Positions 1-8,513 of a stretch of 64,000 nucleotides of DNA are shown piece by piece; position 1 is the first letter of the stretch; each line of letters opens with the position of its first letter. The stretch is from Verrucomicrobiota bacterium (GTDB taxonomy: Bacteria > Verrucomicrobiota > Verrucomicrobiia > Limisphaerales > UBA9464). The position numbers were made by a program, and so were the translations under genes. Below the pieces are notes generated by a model. That model saw nothing but the letters and a program-made list of their open reading frames with translations. It did no database searches and had not been told where the DNA came from. The stretch lies in NCBI GenBank assembly GCA_017309115.1, contig JAFLEF010000022.1, positions 1-64,000 of the forward strand, written 5' to 3'.

Positions 1-169
1 ACTCCCAAGAAGAACCAACCGGAAGAAGGAAGAAGAGATTTAGCTCGAAGAGGTCGAAGAAAACGCCCCGGAAGAATACGGATTTTCAAACCGCCACTTT
101 CACACCACTTCCATTCCGCCGCTCACAACCCGCGTACGGCTCCGCGGAGCGTCGCCCCAGCAAGCGGGT
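1..169. other. Repeat-containing intergenic edge
   Basis: No gene is visible. The first 80 bases are rich in AAG/GAAG triplets. Bases 133-160 carry the short palindromic motif CGGCTCCGCGGAGCGTCGCC, which recurs near 21100-21190 and, diverged, at 55150-55170. It lies just beyond the stop of the neighbouring minus-strand gene. Confidence 0.5.
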
Positions 170-3100
170 TTACTCCGGGAAGATTTGGCGCAGGCGCCAG
201 TAGGCGTTGGGGCCTACTACCGGCTGGGGCAGGGTAATCGATACCGGCAGTCCCAACCCGATGATCGTTTCGCCGTAGGCGTCTGCCCAAGGGCCATTCA
301 GGGAGCTGCTGTGCTCCAAGAGGTATTGATGGTCAAATCCGGGGGTGAACTCGAAAACGAGTTCGGCGTTCGCTCCCTGAAACGGCTTGAGGGTCAGGTT
401 GGGAATGGGCGCCAGGAGTCCGCTGACCCTGACTTCGGTGCGGTTGTTGGCGGGCTCGGGGTCGGGCGCCGGGGATCCAACGAGCGCGGAGACCCAAAGT
501 TCTCCCAACGCATAAGTCGGGATCGCCGAGAGACGCAGTCGGACCTCACGGACGTCGCCAGGAGCGAGGGTTCCCAGGAGATATCGGTTTCCGCCCAGGG
601 GAGTCCGGTCCAGAGGATACGTCGGAGGCATCATTTCGAACGCAGGACGGCTCAGTTGATCCCATCCGTAAGGGAGTCCCAAACTCACCGTGACGTTTTC
701 CACCGGCTGATTCCCGGAGTGGGTCACTCGAAACACCACCTCTGCCTGCGAGAGCGACAGATCGCGGGCCACAATCTCACCCGTCACCGCCAAATCGCTC
801 GGAGCTTCGAGCGAAGGCGGGGGAGAATAGATTAGTCGCAGCCGGTTCCGGTTAATCCAAAGCCACCGACTTGGTCCAGCGGGCGCGAGATGAAACGTGC
901 GCGCGTCCAGCGCTTCTGACAGCGGCATTTCTGCCAAAACGTGAAGCGAAAGCGGGGATAGGAGGCGAAGTTTCGGTCGGACATCTGGCGCGATCCAACC
1001 CACCCAATCCCGAACCGGATCGAATCCAAACAGATGGTCATCAAATCCAAGGAGTCCCGGACCAAACTCCCCGCCCAATAGCGGATCCATCTGCTGGCCA
1101 CGAAGGGTCAAGATCGTGTCGTGAACCTGGACAGCGGTTCCCGCTTCCGGCCCGAGGTCGAGTCCGAGGAAGGTTGGACGCAGGTTCGGCTCCGCGGCGA
1201 CGCCCAGCGGCCCGAGCCGATAGGACTGGAGTCGGTTCCGCTCCACCAAGGAAACCCACTGGCCATCGTCAGCAACGACCACAGTTGAACCCAAGAAGTT
1301 TCCGACTTCAAACTGGACGCGGTTGGGTCGGAGTTGGGTGCCGTCGAAGACCGCCAGATCAAACAGGCGTTCGGGTTCCGGACCCGAGTTCGGGCGTTGA
1401 TATCGGCGGGCGACCACCACCGCCTGCGGTTGACCCGGAACGGTGGCCAAGCTGTCTACGCGGAGGGGAGTTCCGTCGGCTGTTCCCACATCCCAGTCGG
1501 CTTCGAGGGCTAGGGTCGCAAGATTAAACCGAGCGAGCCGTCGGAGATCCGAATGAGCGACGTACAGGAATTGTCCGTCGTGGGAAATCCGGAAGACATC
1601 CACCGGCGGAATCGCGGATGCGAAATCCGTTCGAGCTCCGGTGGCGACGTCGAGAGCGAAGAGGGCTCCGGCGAGATCCACGACGACAAGGCGGTCCCGA
1701 ACGGAATCGTAGGATGCCCATCGCACTCCCGTGGCGGTGGGCTGAGGCCAAATGGGGAAGGGCTCGGATTCGACCGAGAGCCCCAGGGCTTCCACGTGGA
1801 GCCGGGCGTTGGTGCTGGCTTCCTTGGCCACCACGGAAACCCATCGATAGTCATCCACGGCGACCGGAGCTACGGCATCGAACCGGAGCGGGTTGGGGGA
1901 TCGTAGTGTGGTTACCGTTCCGCTGAGATCGGCATTGGGCAGAGGATCTCCGTCAATGGTCAGAGCTCGCAATCGCGCCCCCACTTCCTGGCCGACGGCG
2001 AAGGGGCCGACCGGCAACGCGAGGGACAGGCGACCTGGCTCGTTGTCGAGCAGGACCAGGGTCGTGCGTCCGGTTTGGTAGCCGGGCAGGGACACTTCCA
2101 CGACGACCTCTTCCCGGCCGGTGACTTGGGAATCGTCCAGCAGTTGGAGGGAGGTATTGATGCCCAATCCCAAGGCGGGGAACTCCGGATAGTCCGGCGT
2201 CTGCACCCGGTCGGGCCGCGACACGGTAATGGTCATTGGCAGGTTGGTGGGAGAGGCTCCGCCTACACTGATCGCGAGATCCACGGTCTGACCTTCCGAT
2301 GCCGGTTGGTTGAAATTGACGGACACCTGGATGGTGTTGGTGTCGTTGTCGAGGAGGGAGACGGGCAGTCGAGCCGGAGCCCAGCCCGCGAACGTTGCTT
2401 CGACCTCAACGGTGGTTGAGTCGCCGAACAGCGGGTTGTTCAACGCCGACCACGTAGCTGTGCCACGATTGGTGCCGGCGGGAATGTTCACGAAGGGAGC
2501 GACGGCCAATCGCGATGGGTTACTGCTGGTCAAGGGAATTCGAAGGGGCGCATCGGCCGGGCGATCCAGGACCAAGGACGCTGAAGCGGAATCTCCTTCG
2601 AGGACCGTCGCCTCTCCTTCCCACCGCAGCGTCGCGACCTCGTCGTCGTTGAGGACCAAGGAATGGGACGCGGGGCTGTATCCGGGCGCGGTCACCTGCA
2701 GTTGGGCGGTGACGGGCCCGGTGAGCAAAGAGTCGTTGGCGACACTCAGGTCAGTGACGAACTCCGAAGATCCCGCGGGAATCTCGAAGGTTTCCGGAAT
2801 GAGCAACCGGCTTTGGTCCGACACCAGCCGCAGAGTGAGGTTGGTGGGAGTGGGTTGGGCCAAAGTGATTCGAATCCCTTGGGCCAGGGTGCCGGCGCCT
2901 TCCGTGACTTCGGCGGGAGCGCTGAGCGTAAGGCAGGTGGTCGGATCCACCCGGAACACCGGACTCTCGGCGGTTTTGATCGCCAGCGAATTCAACGTCC
3001 TCAAGCGGGCCTGCACTTGGACGGGATCGGCGCCGGTGGCGATGGTGAAGGGAAACTGAACCCAGCCGTCCAGGTCGGTGCGGACATTGGTCAGGCCGGA

Positions 3101-4612
3101 GGGTTGGGCCGGGTAGGTACCGAATCCGGGGAGGAACAGACTGCTGAGTTCGACGTTGGTCAGATCGAAACTTCCCGCGGCCACCCGCCAGTCGGAAGCA
3201 TCGTTGTGATCCTGATTGCCGAAGCGTTGATAGGTTTCGCCGGCGACGCCGGTGAGGGCGAGGGGAAGGGTGCGCCAATCCGTCTGAGGGACCGTGCCAC
3301 TCTGGCGGGGCAGGGTTTCGCCATTGATCACTCGGGGTTGGACCTCAATGAAGACGGCGTCCCGAATCTGGCCAGACTCGTCCCGCAGGACGACCCCGGC
3401 CGTGAGCGTTGCCCCCGGTTGGTCGCCCCAGTTCAAAGGTCCGGGCATGCCCAAGGCTGGCCAGGCCGAAGTGACCGGACGATTTTCGGCAATGGTGAAT
3501 CGCCCACCCGGAGGTAGGGTGGAACCTGCCGGCACTTTGATCTTGATGCTGGCCGAGGTGTCGGTGGAACGGAACAAGTCAACCTGCCAGCCGGAGACAT
3601 CGATCGGTTGAGCGGAGAGATTTTGCAGTTCGACGCCATCGACGCTGCCAGGATCCACCTCTGTGATGAGCACTCCGGCGGGGTTGGCGGTCATTCCCTG
3701 GGCATTCAGGGAGAAGGTGACGGGGGTGTTTGGAGCCGGGAATCCCCGTTCATCTGTCACCCGAAGGCGGGTCGGGAAGGGTTGTCCGGGACAGGCCAAC
3801 TCCGGAACGATGATTTCCTGGATCGTTTCCGCGCCGCCCGAATGCGCGGTGGTGAAGGATTGCGTCGCTCCTGGGATCACGGAACCTTGATAGTGAACAT
3901 CCACTCTCCATTCGTAGCGGAGGATCGTCGCCAACCCGGGGAGGAGTCGGGAGGGGTTGGGCGATCGGCCCAACGATGCAAATTGGGCGACCCGGCTGCT
4001 TTTCCACCACACTTCGAATTCTGCCCCGACCGGCACCGGCACGAGCCGAACATCGTCGAGCAACCAGGCCTGATTGACGGTGTCGGCCCGGGGATTGGTC
4101 CAAGTGAGTCGCACGGGACGACCACCGAAGGCCGACAGATCCACGGTCATGACACTCCACGAGCCCGTGGCGACAAACTCCGTCACGGAAAATTTCCGGG
4201 TCGGCACGGTGCCTTCCAAATCGACGACTTCGAGCCAACCGGAATCCGGCACTTGGGGCAGTCCGCGAAGCGCAAAGGACAGCGTCGTGGCCTGGGGGGC
4301 CGCGGGGAGCGTGACCTCGCGGCTCACTGAACCCCGCAGAATTCGCAAGGCCTTGGTTCCTTCGGCCGCGTTCGGAAAGATCATGGTCGCCAGCGTGCCC
4401 CCGGTGACCGCCCAGCCATTGGTGCCGTCCTCAAACCCGGGATTAGTGAGCAGGTTCTCCGTTCCAAACGACCACGCCACGGTGGGACGCGCCGGCAGGA
4501 GGCTGGATCCACTGGGGGGAGAGAACCGTTCCAAGACTTGAGCCAATGTGGAGACGCTGAAAGCCAGCAGACCCACCAGGAGCCACGGGAGACGAGGGTG
4601 AGCGGAATTCAC
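170..4612 (-). CDS. Very large secreted multidomain protein (lamin-tail, Calx-beta-like, propeller, C-terminal beta module)
   Basis: A 1480-residue exported protein of unknown specific function. The GTG start gives a short basic N-terminus, a hydrophobic core and an AQ cleavage region, which is a Sec signal peptide. After it come a carbohydrate-binding-like beta domain (NPGFEDG around residue 60), a lamin-tail-like domain around 310-430 (ITEVDPGSVDGVELQN), then Calx-beta-like repeats around 560-860 that each contain an EG or EGDS turn and end in LLDNE or LNDDE. A seven-bladed-propeller-like region covers about 990-1260, followed by a DUF11-like domain and the C-terminal module with YLLEHSSSLNGPW and a YWRLR ending that other secreted proteins here also carry. 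It is transcribed divergently from the phospholipase. An adhesion or surface role is inference. There is no obvious ribosome binding site at the GTG. Confidence 0.85.
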   Translation of the reverse strand: MNSAHPRLPWLLVGLLAFSVSTLAQVLERFSPPSGSSLLPARPTVAWSFGTENLLTNPGFEDGTNGWAVTGGTLATMIFPNAAEGTKALRILRGSVSREVTLPAAPQATTLSFALRGLPQVPDSGWLEVVDLEGTVPTRKFSVTEFVATGSWSVMTVDLSAFGGRPVRLTWTNPRADTVNQAWLLDDVRLVPVPVGAEFEVWWKSSRVAQFASLGRSPNPSRLLPGLATILRYEWRVDVHYQGSVIPGATQSFTTAHSGGAETIQEIIVPELACPGQPFPTRLRVTDERGFPAPNTPVTFSLNAQGMTANPAGVLITEVDPGSVDGVELQNLSAQPIDVSGWQVDLFRSTDTSASIKIKVPAGSTLPPGGRFTIAENRPVTSAWPALGMPGPLNWGDQPGATLTAGVVLRDESGQIRDAVFIEVQPRVINGETLPRQSGTVPQTDWRTLPLALTGVAGETYQRFGNQDHNDASDWRVAAGSFDLTNVELSSLFLPGFGTYPAQPSGLTNVRTDLDGWVQFPFTIATGADPVQVQARLRTLNSLAIKTAESPVFRVDPTTCLTLSAPAEVTEGAGTLAQGIRITLAQPTPTNLTLRLVSDQSRLLIPETFEIPAGSSEFVTDLSVANDSLLTGPVTAQLQVTAPGYSPASHSLVLNDDEVATLRWEGEATVLEGDSASASLVLDRPADAPLRIPLTSSNPSRLAVAPFVNIPAGTNRGTATWSALNNPLFGDSTTVEVEATFAGWAPARLPVSLLDNDTNTIQVSVNFNQPASEGQTVDLAISVGGASPTNLPMTITVSRPDRVQTPDYPEFPALGLGINTSLQLLDDSQVTGREEVVVEVSLPGYQTGRTTLVLLDNEPGRLSLALPVGPFAVGQEVGARLRALTIDGDPLPNADLSGTVTTLRSPNPLRFDAVAPVAVDDYRWVSVVAKEASTNARLHVEALGLSVESEPFPIWPQPTATGVRWASYDSVRDRLVVVDLAGALFALDVATGARTDFASAIPPVDVFRISHDGQFLYVAHSDLRRLARFNLATLALEADWDVGTADGTPLRVDSLATVPGQPQAVVVARRYQRPNSGPEPERLFDLAVFDGTQLRPNRVQFEVGNFLGSTVVVADDGQWVSLVERNRLQSYRLGPLGVAAEPNLRPTFLGLDLGPEAGTAVQVHDTILTLRGQQMDPLLGGEFGPGLLGFDDHLFGFDPVRDWVGWIAPDVRPKLRLLSPLSLHVLAEMPLSEALDARTFHLAPAGPSRWLWINRNRLRLIYSPPPSLEAPSDLAVTGEIVARDLSLSQAEVVFRVTHSGNQPVENVTVSLGLPYGWDQLSRPAFEMMPPTYPLDRTPLGGNRYLLGTLAPGDVREVRLRLSAIPTYALGELWVSALVGSPAPDPEPANNRTEVRVSGLLAPIPNLTLKPFQGANAELVFEFTPGFDHQYLLEHSSSLNGPWADAYGETIIGLGLPVSITLPQPVVGPNAYWRLRQIFPE

Positions 4613-4791
4613 AGGGATGAATTAGGCTGCCTACCGCCTCGCTCCCCGTCAATCCAGGTCCCCGAAACAGGGGTGGATTGGCGGCTTTATTCGGAATTTC
4701 ACGGGTTCGTTGCGCGAAATCCCTGTTCCGGAGAATCCCGCGCGTGAAGATTTCCACCGTTCGTTCCGTCGGCACGGTTCCGAACCGCATT

Positions 4792-7317
4792 ATGGATTCA
4801 CGACGCGATTTTCTGAAGAAGGCGGCTCTGATGGCGGCCGGTGGCAGTGTGGCGGGTGGGTTTCCCGCCGTGATTCAACGAGCGCTCGCCATCGATCCGG
4901 TGCCCGGCAGCACCTGGCTGGACGCCGAGCACGTCGTTATTCTGATGCAGGAGAATCGGTCGTTCGACCACTGCTACGGGACTCTCCGCGGTGTGCGGGG
5001 ATTCAACGACCCACGGGCGTTGACCCTGCCCAATGGGAATTCGGTCTGGCTGCAATCCAATCGGGCCGGCGAAACGTATGCTCCGTTCCGACTCAACATT
5101 CGGGACACCAAGGCCACCTGGATGAGTGCGTTGCCTCATTCGTGGGTGGACCAGACCGATGCGCTCCACGGTGGACTTCAAGACGGGTGGCTTGATGCCA
5201 AGCGCTCCGGTAATCGCGACTACGCGAAGCTGCCGCTGACGCTAGGGTATTACGACCGGCAAGATCTGCCCTTTTACTACGCTCTCGCCGATGCCTTCAC
5301 CGTCTGCGACCAGAACTTCTGTTCCTCTCTCACCGGCACCACGCCCAACCGGTTGCATCTGTGGACGGGCACCGTTCGGGAGCGTCCGTCGATCGAAGCG
5401 AAGGCCAACGTACGCAACGAGGATGTGGACTACGGCAGCGAGGCGCATTGGACGACCTTCCCGGAGCGACTCGAGGCCAATGGCATTTCGTGGCGCATCT
5501 ATCAGAACGAAATCTCGCTCGCGTCGGGATTAAAAGGCGAAGCCGACGCCTGGCTGGCTAACTTCACCGACAATCCCATTGAGTGGTTTAAACAGTACCA
5601 CGTTCGTTATGCGCCCACCCATCGCGAGTATTTGGCGGAACGTGAGAAGTTGTTGCCGGGAGAAATCGCGGCCCTCGAAGGCCAGGCTGCTTCTGCGGAC
5701 CGGGACAAGAAGTTGGCGGCGCTCCGGGCGGAACTGAAATCGGTTCAGCAGGAGCGGAAGGAGTATACCGAGGCCGGTTTCGCCGCTTTACCGGCAGTGG
5801 CGCGCAGTCTTCATGAGCGGGCGTTCACCACCAATGTGGGGGATTCGGACTACCGGGAGCTCACCACGTTGACCTATCAGGACGGCGGCGTGGAACGGAC
5901 GATGCAAGTACCCAAGGGCGATGTGCTCCATCGCTTCCGCGAGGATGTGGCGTCGGGGAAACTGCCCAAGGTGTCGTGGATCGTGGCCCCCGAGAATTTT
6001 TCCGATCATCCCGGTGCTCCCTGGTACGGCGCCTGGTACCTGTCCGAATGCCTCGACATTCTCACAAAGAATCCCGAGGTGTGGCGCAAGACGATCTTCG
6101 TTCTGTGTTACGACGAAAACGATGGGTACTTCGATCACGTGCCGCCGTTCGTTCCACCGGAACCCGGAGTTGCCGACGCCGGCAAGGTATCGCCGGAGAT
6201 CGATCCTTCGGTGGAATGGGTCCGCATGCAGCAAGAGGACGAGCGGGTCAAAACACATCCCGGCGCAGCGAAACGGGCGGGGCCAATTGGGTTGGGTTTC
6301 CGGGTGCCGCTGGTGATTGCTTCGCCCTGGAGTCGGGGCGGCTATGTCAACTCCGAGGTGTGTGACCACACCTCCATCCTGCAGATGCTGGAGACGCTCC
6401 TCAGCCATCAGACGGGGCGGCCGATTCGGGAGACCAACATCAGCGCCTGGCGTCGGGCCGTCTGCGGAAATCTGAGTTCCGTCTTCCGCCCCTACCATGG
6501 GGAGAAGCTTGGTCTGCCGCGGCCGGTGGAACGCGAAGCATTCCTGGAATCGATTCACCAGGCCCAGTACCGACCGTTGCCGAATGGATATCGGAAATTG
6601 TCGTCGGCGGACTTGGAGCTTGCCCGAAGCAATCCGGCTAAAGCGAATTGGCTGCCCCGACAGGAACCCGGCACCCGTCCGTCCTCTCCGCTGCCCTACG
6701 AGCTATCCGCGGATGGATTTATCAGTGCGGATACCCGCCACCTGGAGCTGCGGTTTTCTGCGGATCGAACGCTCTTCGGCGAGCGATCCGCTGGTGCGCC
6801 GTTCTTGGTGCATCCCCGGCGAGCGGTGCGAACGGCCGAGGGCGGCTACGCGGTGGGCCGGCCGCGATCCTATGCCGTGGTAGCGGGTGGTTCCCTGACC
6901 GACGCGTGGGACCTGAAGGATTTCGAGAATGGGCAGTACCATTTGGAAGTTCGCGGCCCCAACGGGTTTTATCGCGAACTACAAGGCGGGGCGGGCGATC
7001 CGCGAATCGAAGTGACCTTGGTGGCCGCGCGCGACGGGAAATCAGCCACCGGGGATGCGGTGCTGCAACTGCACAATCGCGAGACGCGGGCGCGGGTCGT
7101 GCAACTGGCAGATCTGTCCTACGGTCGGCCGTCCCAGGAAATCCGCGTGAACGCCGGCCAAACCGTGTCGATCCCCTGGCGGCTCGACGGCAGCGGTGGT
7201 TGGTATGATCTGGAACTGCGGGTTGTGGAGTCGCCGGAATTCCGGCGTCAGTATGCCGGGCGCATCGAAACCGGTCGGGAGAGTATCACTGACCCGAAGA
7301 TGGGTGGGAAAGGGTAA
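4792..7317 (+). CDS. Phosphocholine-specific phospholipase C, Tat-exported
   Basis: Hydrolyses phosphatidylcholine or sphingomyelin-type headgroups outside the cytoplasm, by family (bacterial PLC/acid phosphatase family, PF04185). The start at 4792 puts a twin-arginine motif SRRDFLKK at residues 3-10 before a hydrophobic stretch ending ALA; the frame is open further upstream (GTG at 4744), but that would bury the Tat signal. The catalytic region contains ENRSFDHCYGTLRGVRGF near residue 50, VSWIVAPENFSDHPGAPWYG in the middle and YDENDGYFDHVPPF, the usual metal and phosphate-binding blocks. The C-terminus (about 630-830) has the two beta domains typical of phosphocholine-specific members (DUF756). 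At 841 residues it is longer than the Pseudomonas enzymes. The long insertion before LHERAFTTN resembles Bacteroidota-type homologues. It stands alone, divergent from the large secreted gene. Confidence 0.9.
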   Translation: MDSRRDFLKKAALMAAGGSVAGGFPAVIQRALAIDPVPGSTWLDAEHVVILMQENRSFDHCYGTLRGVRGFNDPRALTLPNGNSVWLQSNRAGETYAPFRLNIRDTKATWMSALPHSWVDQTDALHGGLQDGWLDAKRSGNRDYAKLPLTLGYYDRQDLPFYYALADAFTVCDQNFCSSLTGTTPNRLHLWTGTVRERPSIEAKANVRNEDVDYGSEAHWTTFPERLEANGISWRIYQNEISLASGLKGEADAWLANFTDNPIEWFKQYHVRYAPTHREYLAEREKLLPGEIAALEGQAASADRDKKLAALRAELKSVQQERKEYTEAGFAALPAVARSLHERAFTTNVGDSDYRELTTLTYQDGGVERTMQVPKGDVLHRFREDVASGKLPKVSWIVAPENFSDHPGAPWYGAWYLSECLDILTKNPEVWRKTIFVLCYDENDGYFDHVPPFVPPEPGVADAGKVSPEIDPSVEWVRMQQEDERVKTHPGAAKRAGPIGLGFRVPLVIASPWSRGGYVNSEVCDHTSILQMLETLLSHQTGRPIRETNISAWRRAVCGNLSSVFRPYHGEKLGLPRPVEREAFLESIHQAQYRPLPNGYRKLSSADLELARSNPAKANWLPRQEPGTRPSSPLPYELSADGFISADTRHLELRFSADRTLFGERSAGAPFLVHPRRAVRTAEGGYAVGRPRSYAVVAGGSLTDAWDLKDFENGQYHLEVRGPNGFYRELQGGAGDPRIEVTLVAARDGKSATGDAVLQLHNRETRARVVQLADLSYGRPSQEIRVNAGQTVSIPWRLDGSGGWYDLELRVVESPEFRRQYAGRIETGRESITDPKMGGKG

Positions 7318-7432
7318 GCGGTAAGCGGTAAGCGGTAAGTTCGGAGTTCCGCCTTTATTGGTCCGAGGCTGAGCCGCAAATGCCGGGCGGTCGGTTGGCC
7401 CGGTCCAAACGGGGCGGCCCAACGATTCAACC
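7318..7432. repeat. Short tandem repeat GTAAGCG
   Basis: Directly after the phospholipase stop the 7-base unit GTAAGCG occurs about four times in tandem (7313-7340). The rest of the gap shows no gene. Similar GGAAGCG tandem units occur near 21080. Confidence 0.6.
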
Positions 7433-7807
7433 CTACTCGAAGGTCGGTCCTGTGGCCGCTGGCGAGGCACCTTTCATCAGGTCCACCAGCTGATAGAGCT
7501 CATCCTTACTGACACAGCTGATGACCCCGGCTTCCCGGGCTTCGGCGGCGATGGCCGGAGAATTGAAGTGGGTGACGAGAAGAACCTTGGAAGCCGGCCA
7601 GCAGGCGCGAACCGCGCGGGCGGCGTTGAGTCCATCCAGCCGAGGCATGCGCAAATCCATGATGATCCAATCAGGCTGGCATTCCGACGATCGGGCAATG
7701 CACTCCAATCCATTGCCGCATTCGACAATCGATTGGGTCAAGGGCGAGATGAGATCGCGAAGCAGTTCCCGCATCTCAGCGGAATCATCGACAATCATTA
7801 CGTTCAT
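7433..7807 (-). CDS. Stand-alone response-regulator receiver domain (CheY-like)
   Basis: A 124-residue protein made only of a receiver domain. The acidic pair D7-D8, phospho-acceptor D51 in the block IIMDLRMP, a conserved Thr in LLVTHF and Lys in SCVSKDE give the full phosphorylation site. There is no output domain. It probably acts as a phosphate sink or protein-protein switch. It lies 64 bases downstream of the LuxR-type regulator and reads in the same direction, so it is probably co-transcribed with the kinase and regulator. A GGAG lies about 10 bases before the ATG. The last 10 residues are proline/alanine-rich and look unstructured. Confidence 0.88.
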   Translation of the reverse strand: MNVMIVDDSAEMRELLRDLISPLTQSIVECGNGLECIARSSECQPDWIIMDLRMPRLDGLNAARAVRACWPASKVLLVTHFNSPAIAAEAREAGVISCVSKDELYQLVDLMKGASPAATGPTFE

Positions 7808-7871
7808 GGGAGTAGATCTCCAACATATCCGGGGACGAAAGAGATATAGCGGTGTGGGGTTGGGGTGGGGT

Positions 7872-8513
7872 TCAAAGCTGGGTGCCTCGTTCCTGGGCGT
7901 ATTGATCCAGGGTAGATTTGTCCGGCAGATCGAGTCGGTCGCGGAGGCGGTCGCGATAGGCCTCCACTTCCTTGGGACTCACGCAGAGTTCCTGGGCGAT
8001 CTCCTTGGTGGACCTGCGCGTACTGATCAGTCGGAGGACCCGACGCTCGGTGGGCGAGAGCCGCTTGAGGCGATCATTGGCCGCGATTGAAGCCGCTCGG
8101 GCCTGACGGCGTTCTTCAAATTCCTGAAGGCTTTGCGTAAGAAAGAGCTGACCTGACATCGCGGCGCGAATTGCCGCCGGGAGGTCCTCATTGGTGTGTT
8201 CCTTGAGCACGTAAGCAGCCGCCCCGTTTCGCAGGGCGGCGTCGTAGGTGCTTTCTTCCCGATGCAACGTCAGAACCACCGGCGCCGGCGAAGGCTTTAG
8301 AGTCCGACAAAGGCGGATCAGGTCCAATCCAGAGCCGGTGCCCAAATTGAGGTCGATGATGGCGACATCGGGACGCAAGGTCGTTAGTTGAACGGCGGCG
8401 GTGGCGTAGTCGCCGGCCTCACCAATCAGCTGAAAATCAGGATGGCTGCCGATTAGCAGTCGGAGTCCTTCACGCACGTCGGGATGATCGTCGACCAGGG
8501 TGATGCGAATCAT
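7872..8513 (-). CDS. NarL/FixJ-type response regulator
   Basis: A DNA-binding transcriptional regulator of 213 residues. The receiver domain (1-120) has the acidic pair D8-D9, phospho-acceptor D54 (AIIDLNLG), Thr in LTLHR and Lys in YVLKEHT. A LuxR-type helix-turn-helix covers about 145-205 (LSPTERRVLRLIS, then STKEIAQELCVSPKEVEAYR). Its ATG overlaps the stop codon of the upstream kinase by four bases (ATGA), which indicates translational coupling and makes the pair a cognate two-component system. Confidence 0.92.
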   Translation of the reverse strand: MIRITLVDDHPDVREGLRLLIGSHPDFQLIGEAGDYATAAVQLTTLRPDVAIIDLNLGTGSGLDLIRLCRTLKPSPAPVVLTLHREESTYDAALRNGAAAYVLKEHTNEDLPAAIRAAMSGQLFLTQSLQEFEERRQARAASIAANDRLKRLSPTERRVLRLISTRRSTKEIAQELCVSPKEVEAYRDRLRDRLDLPDKSTLDQYAQERGTQL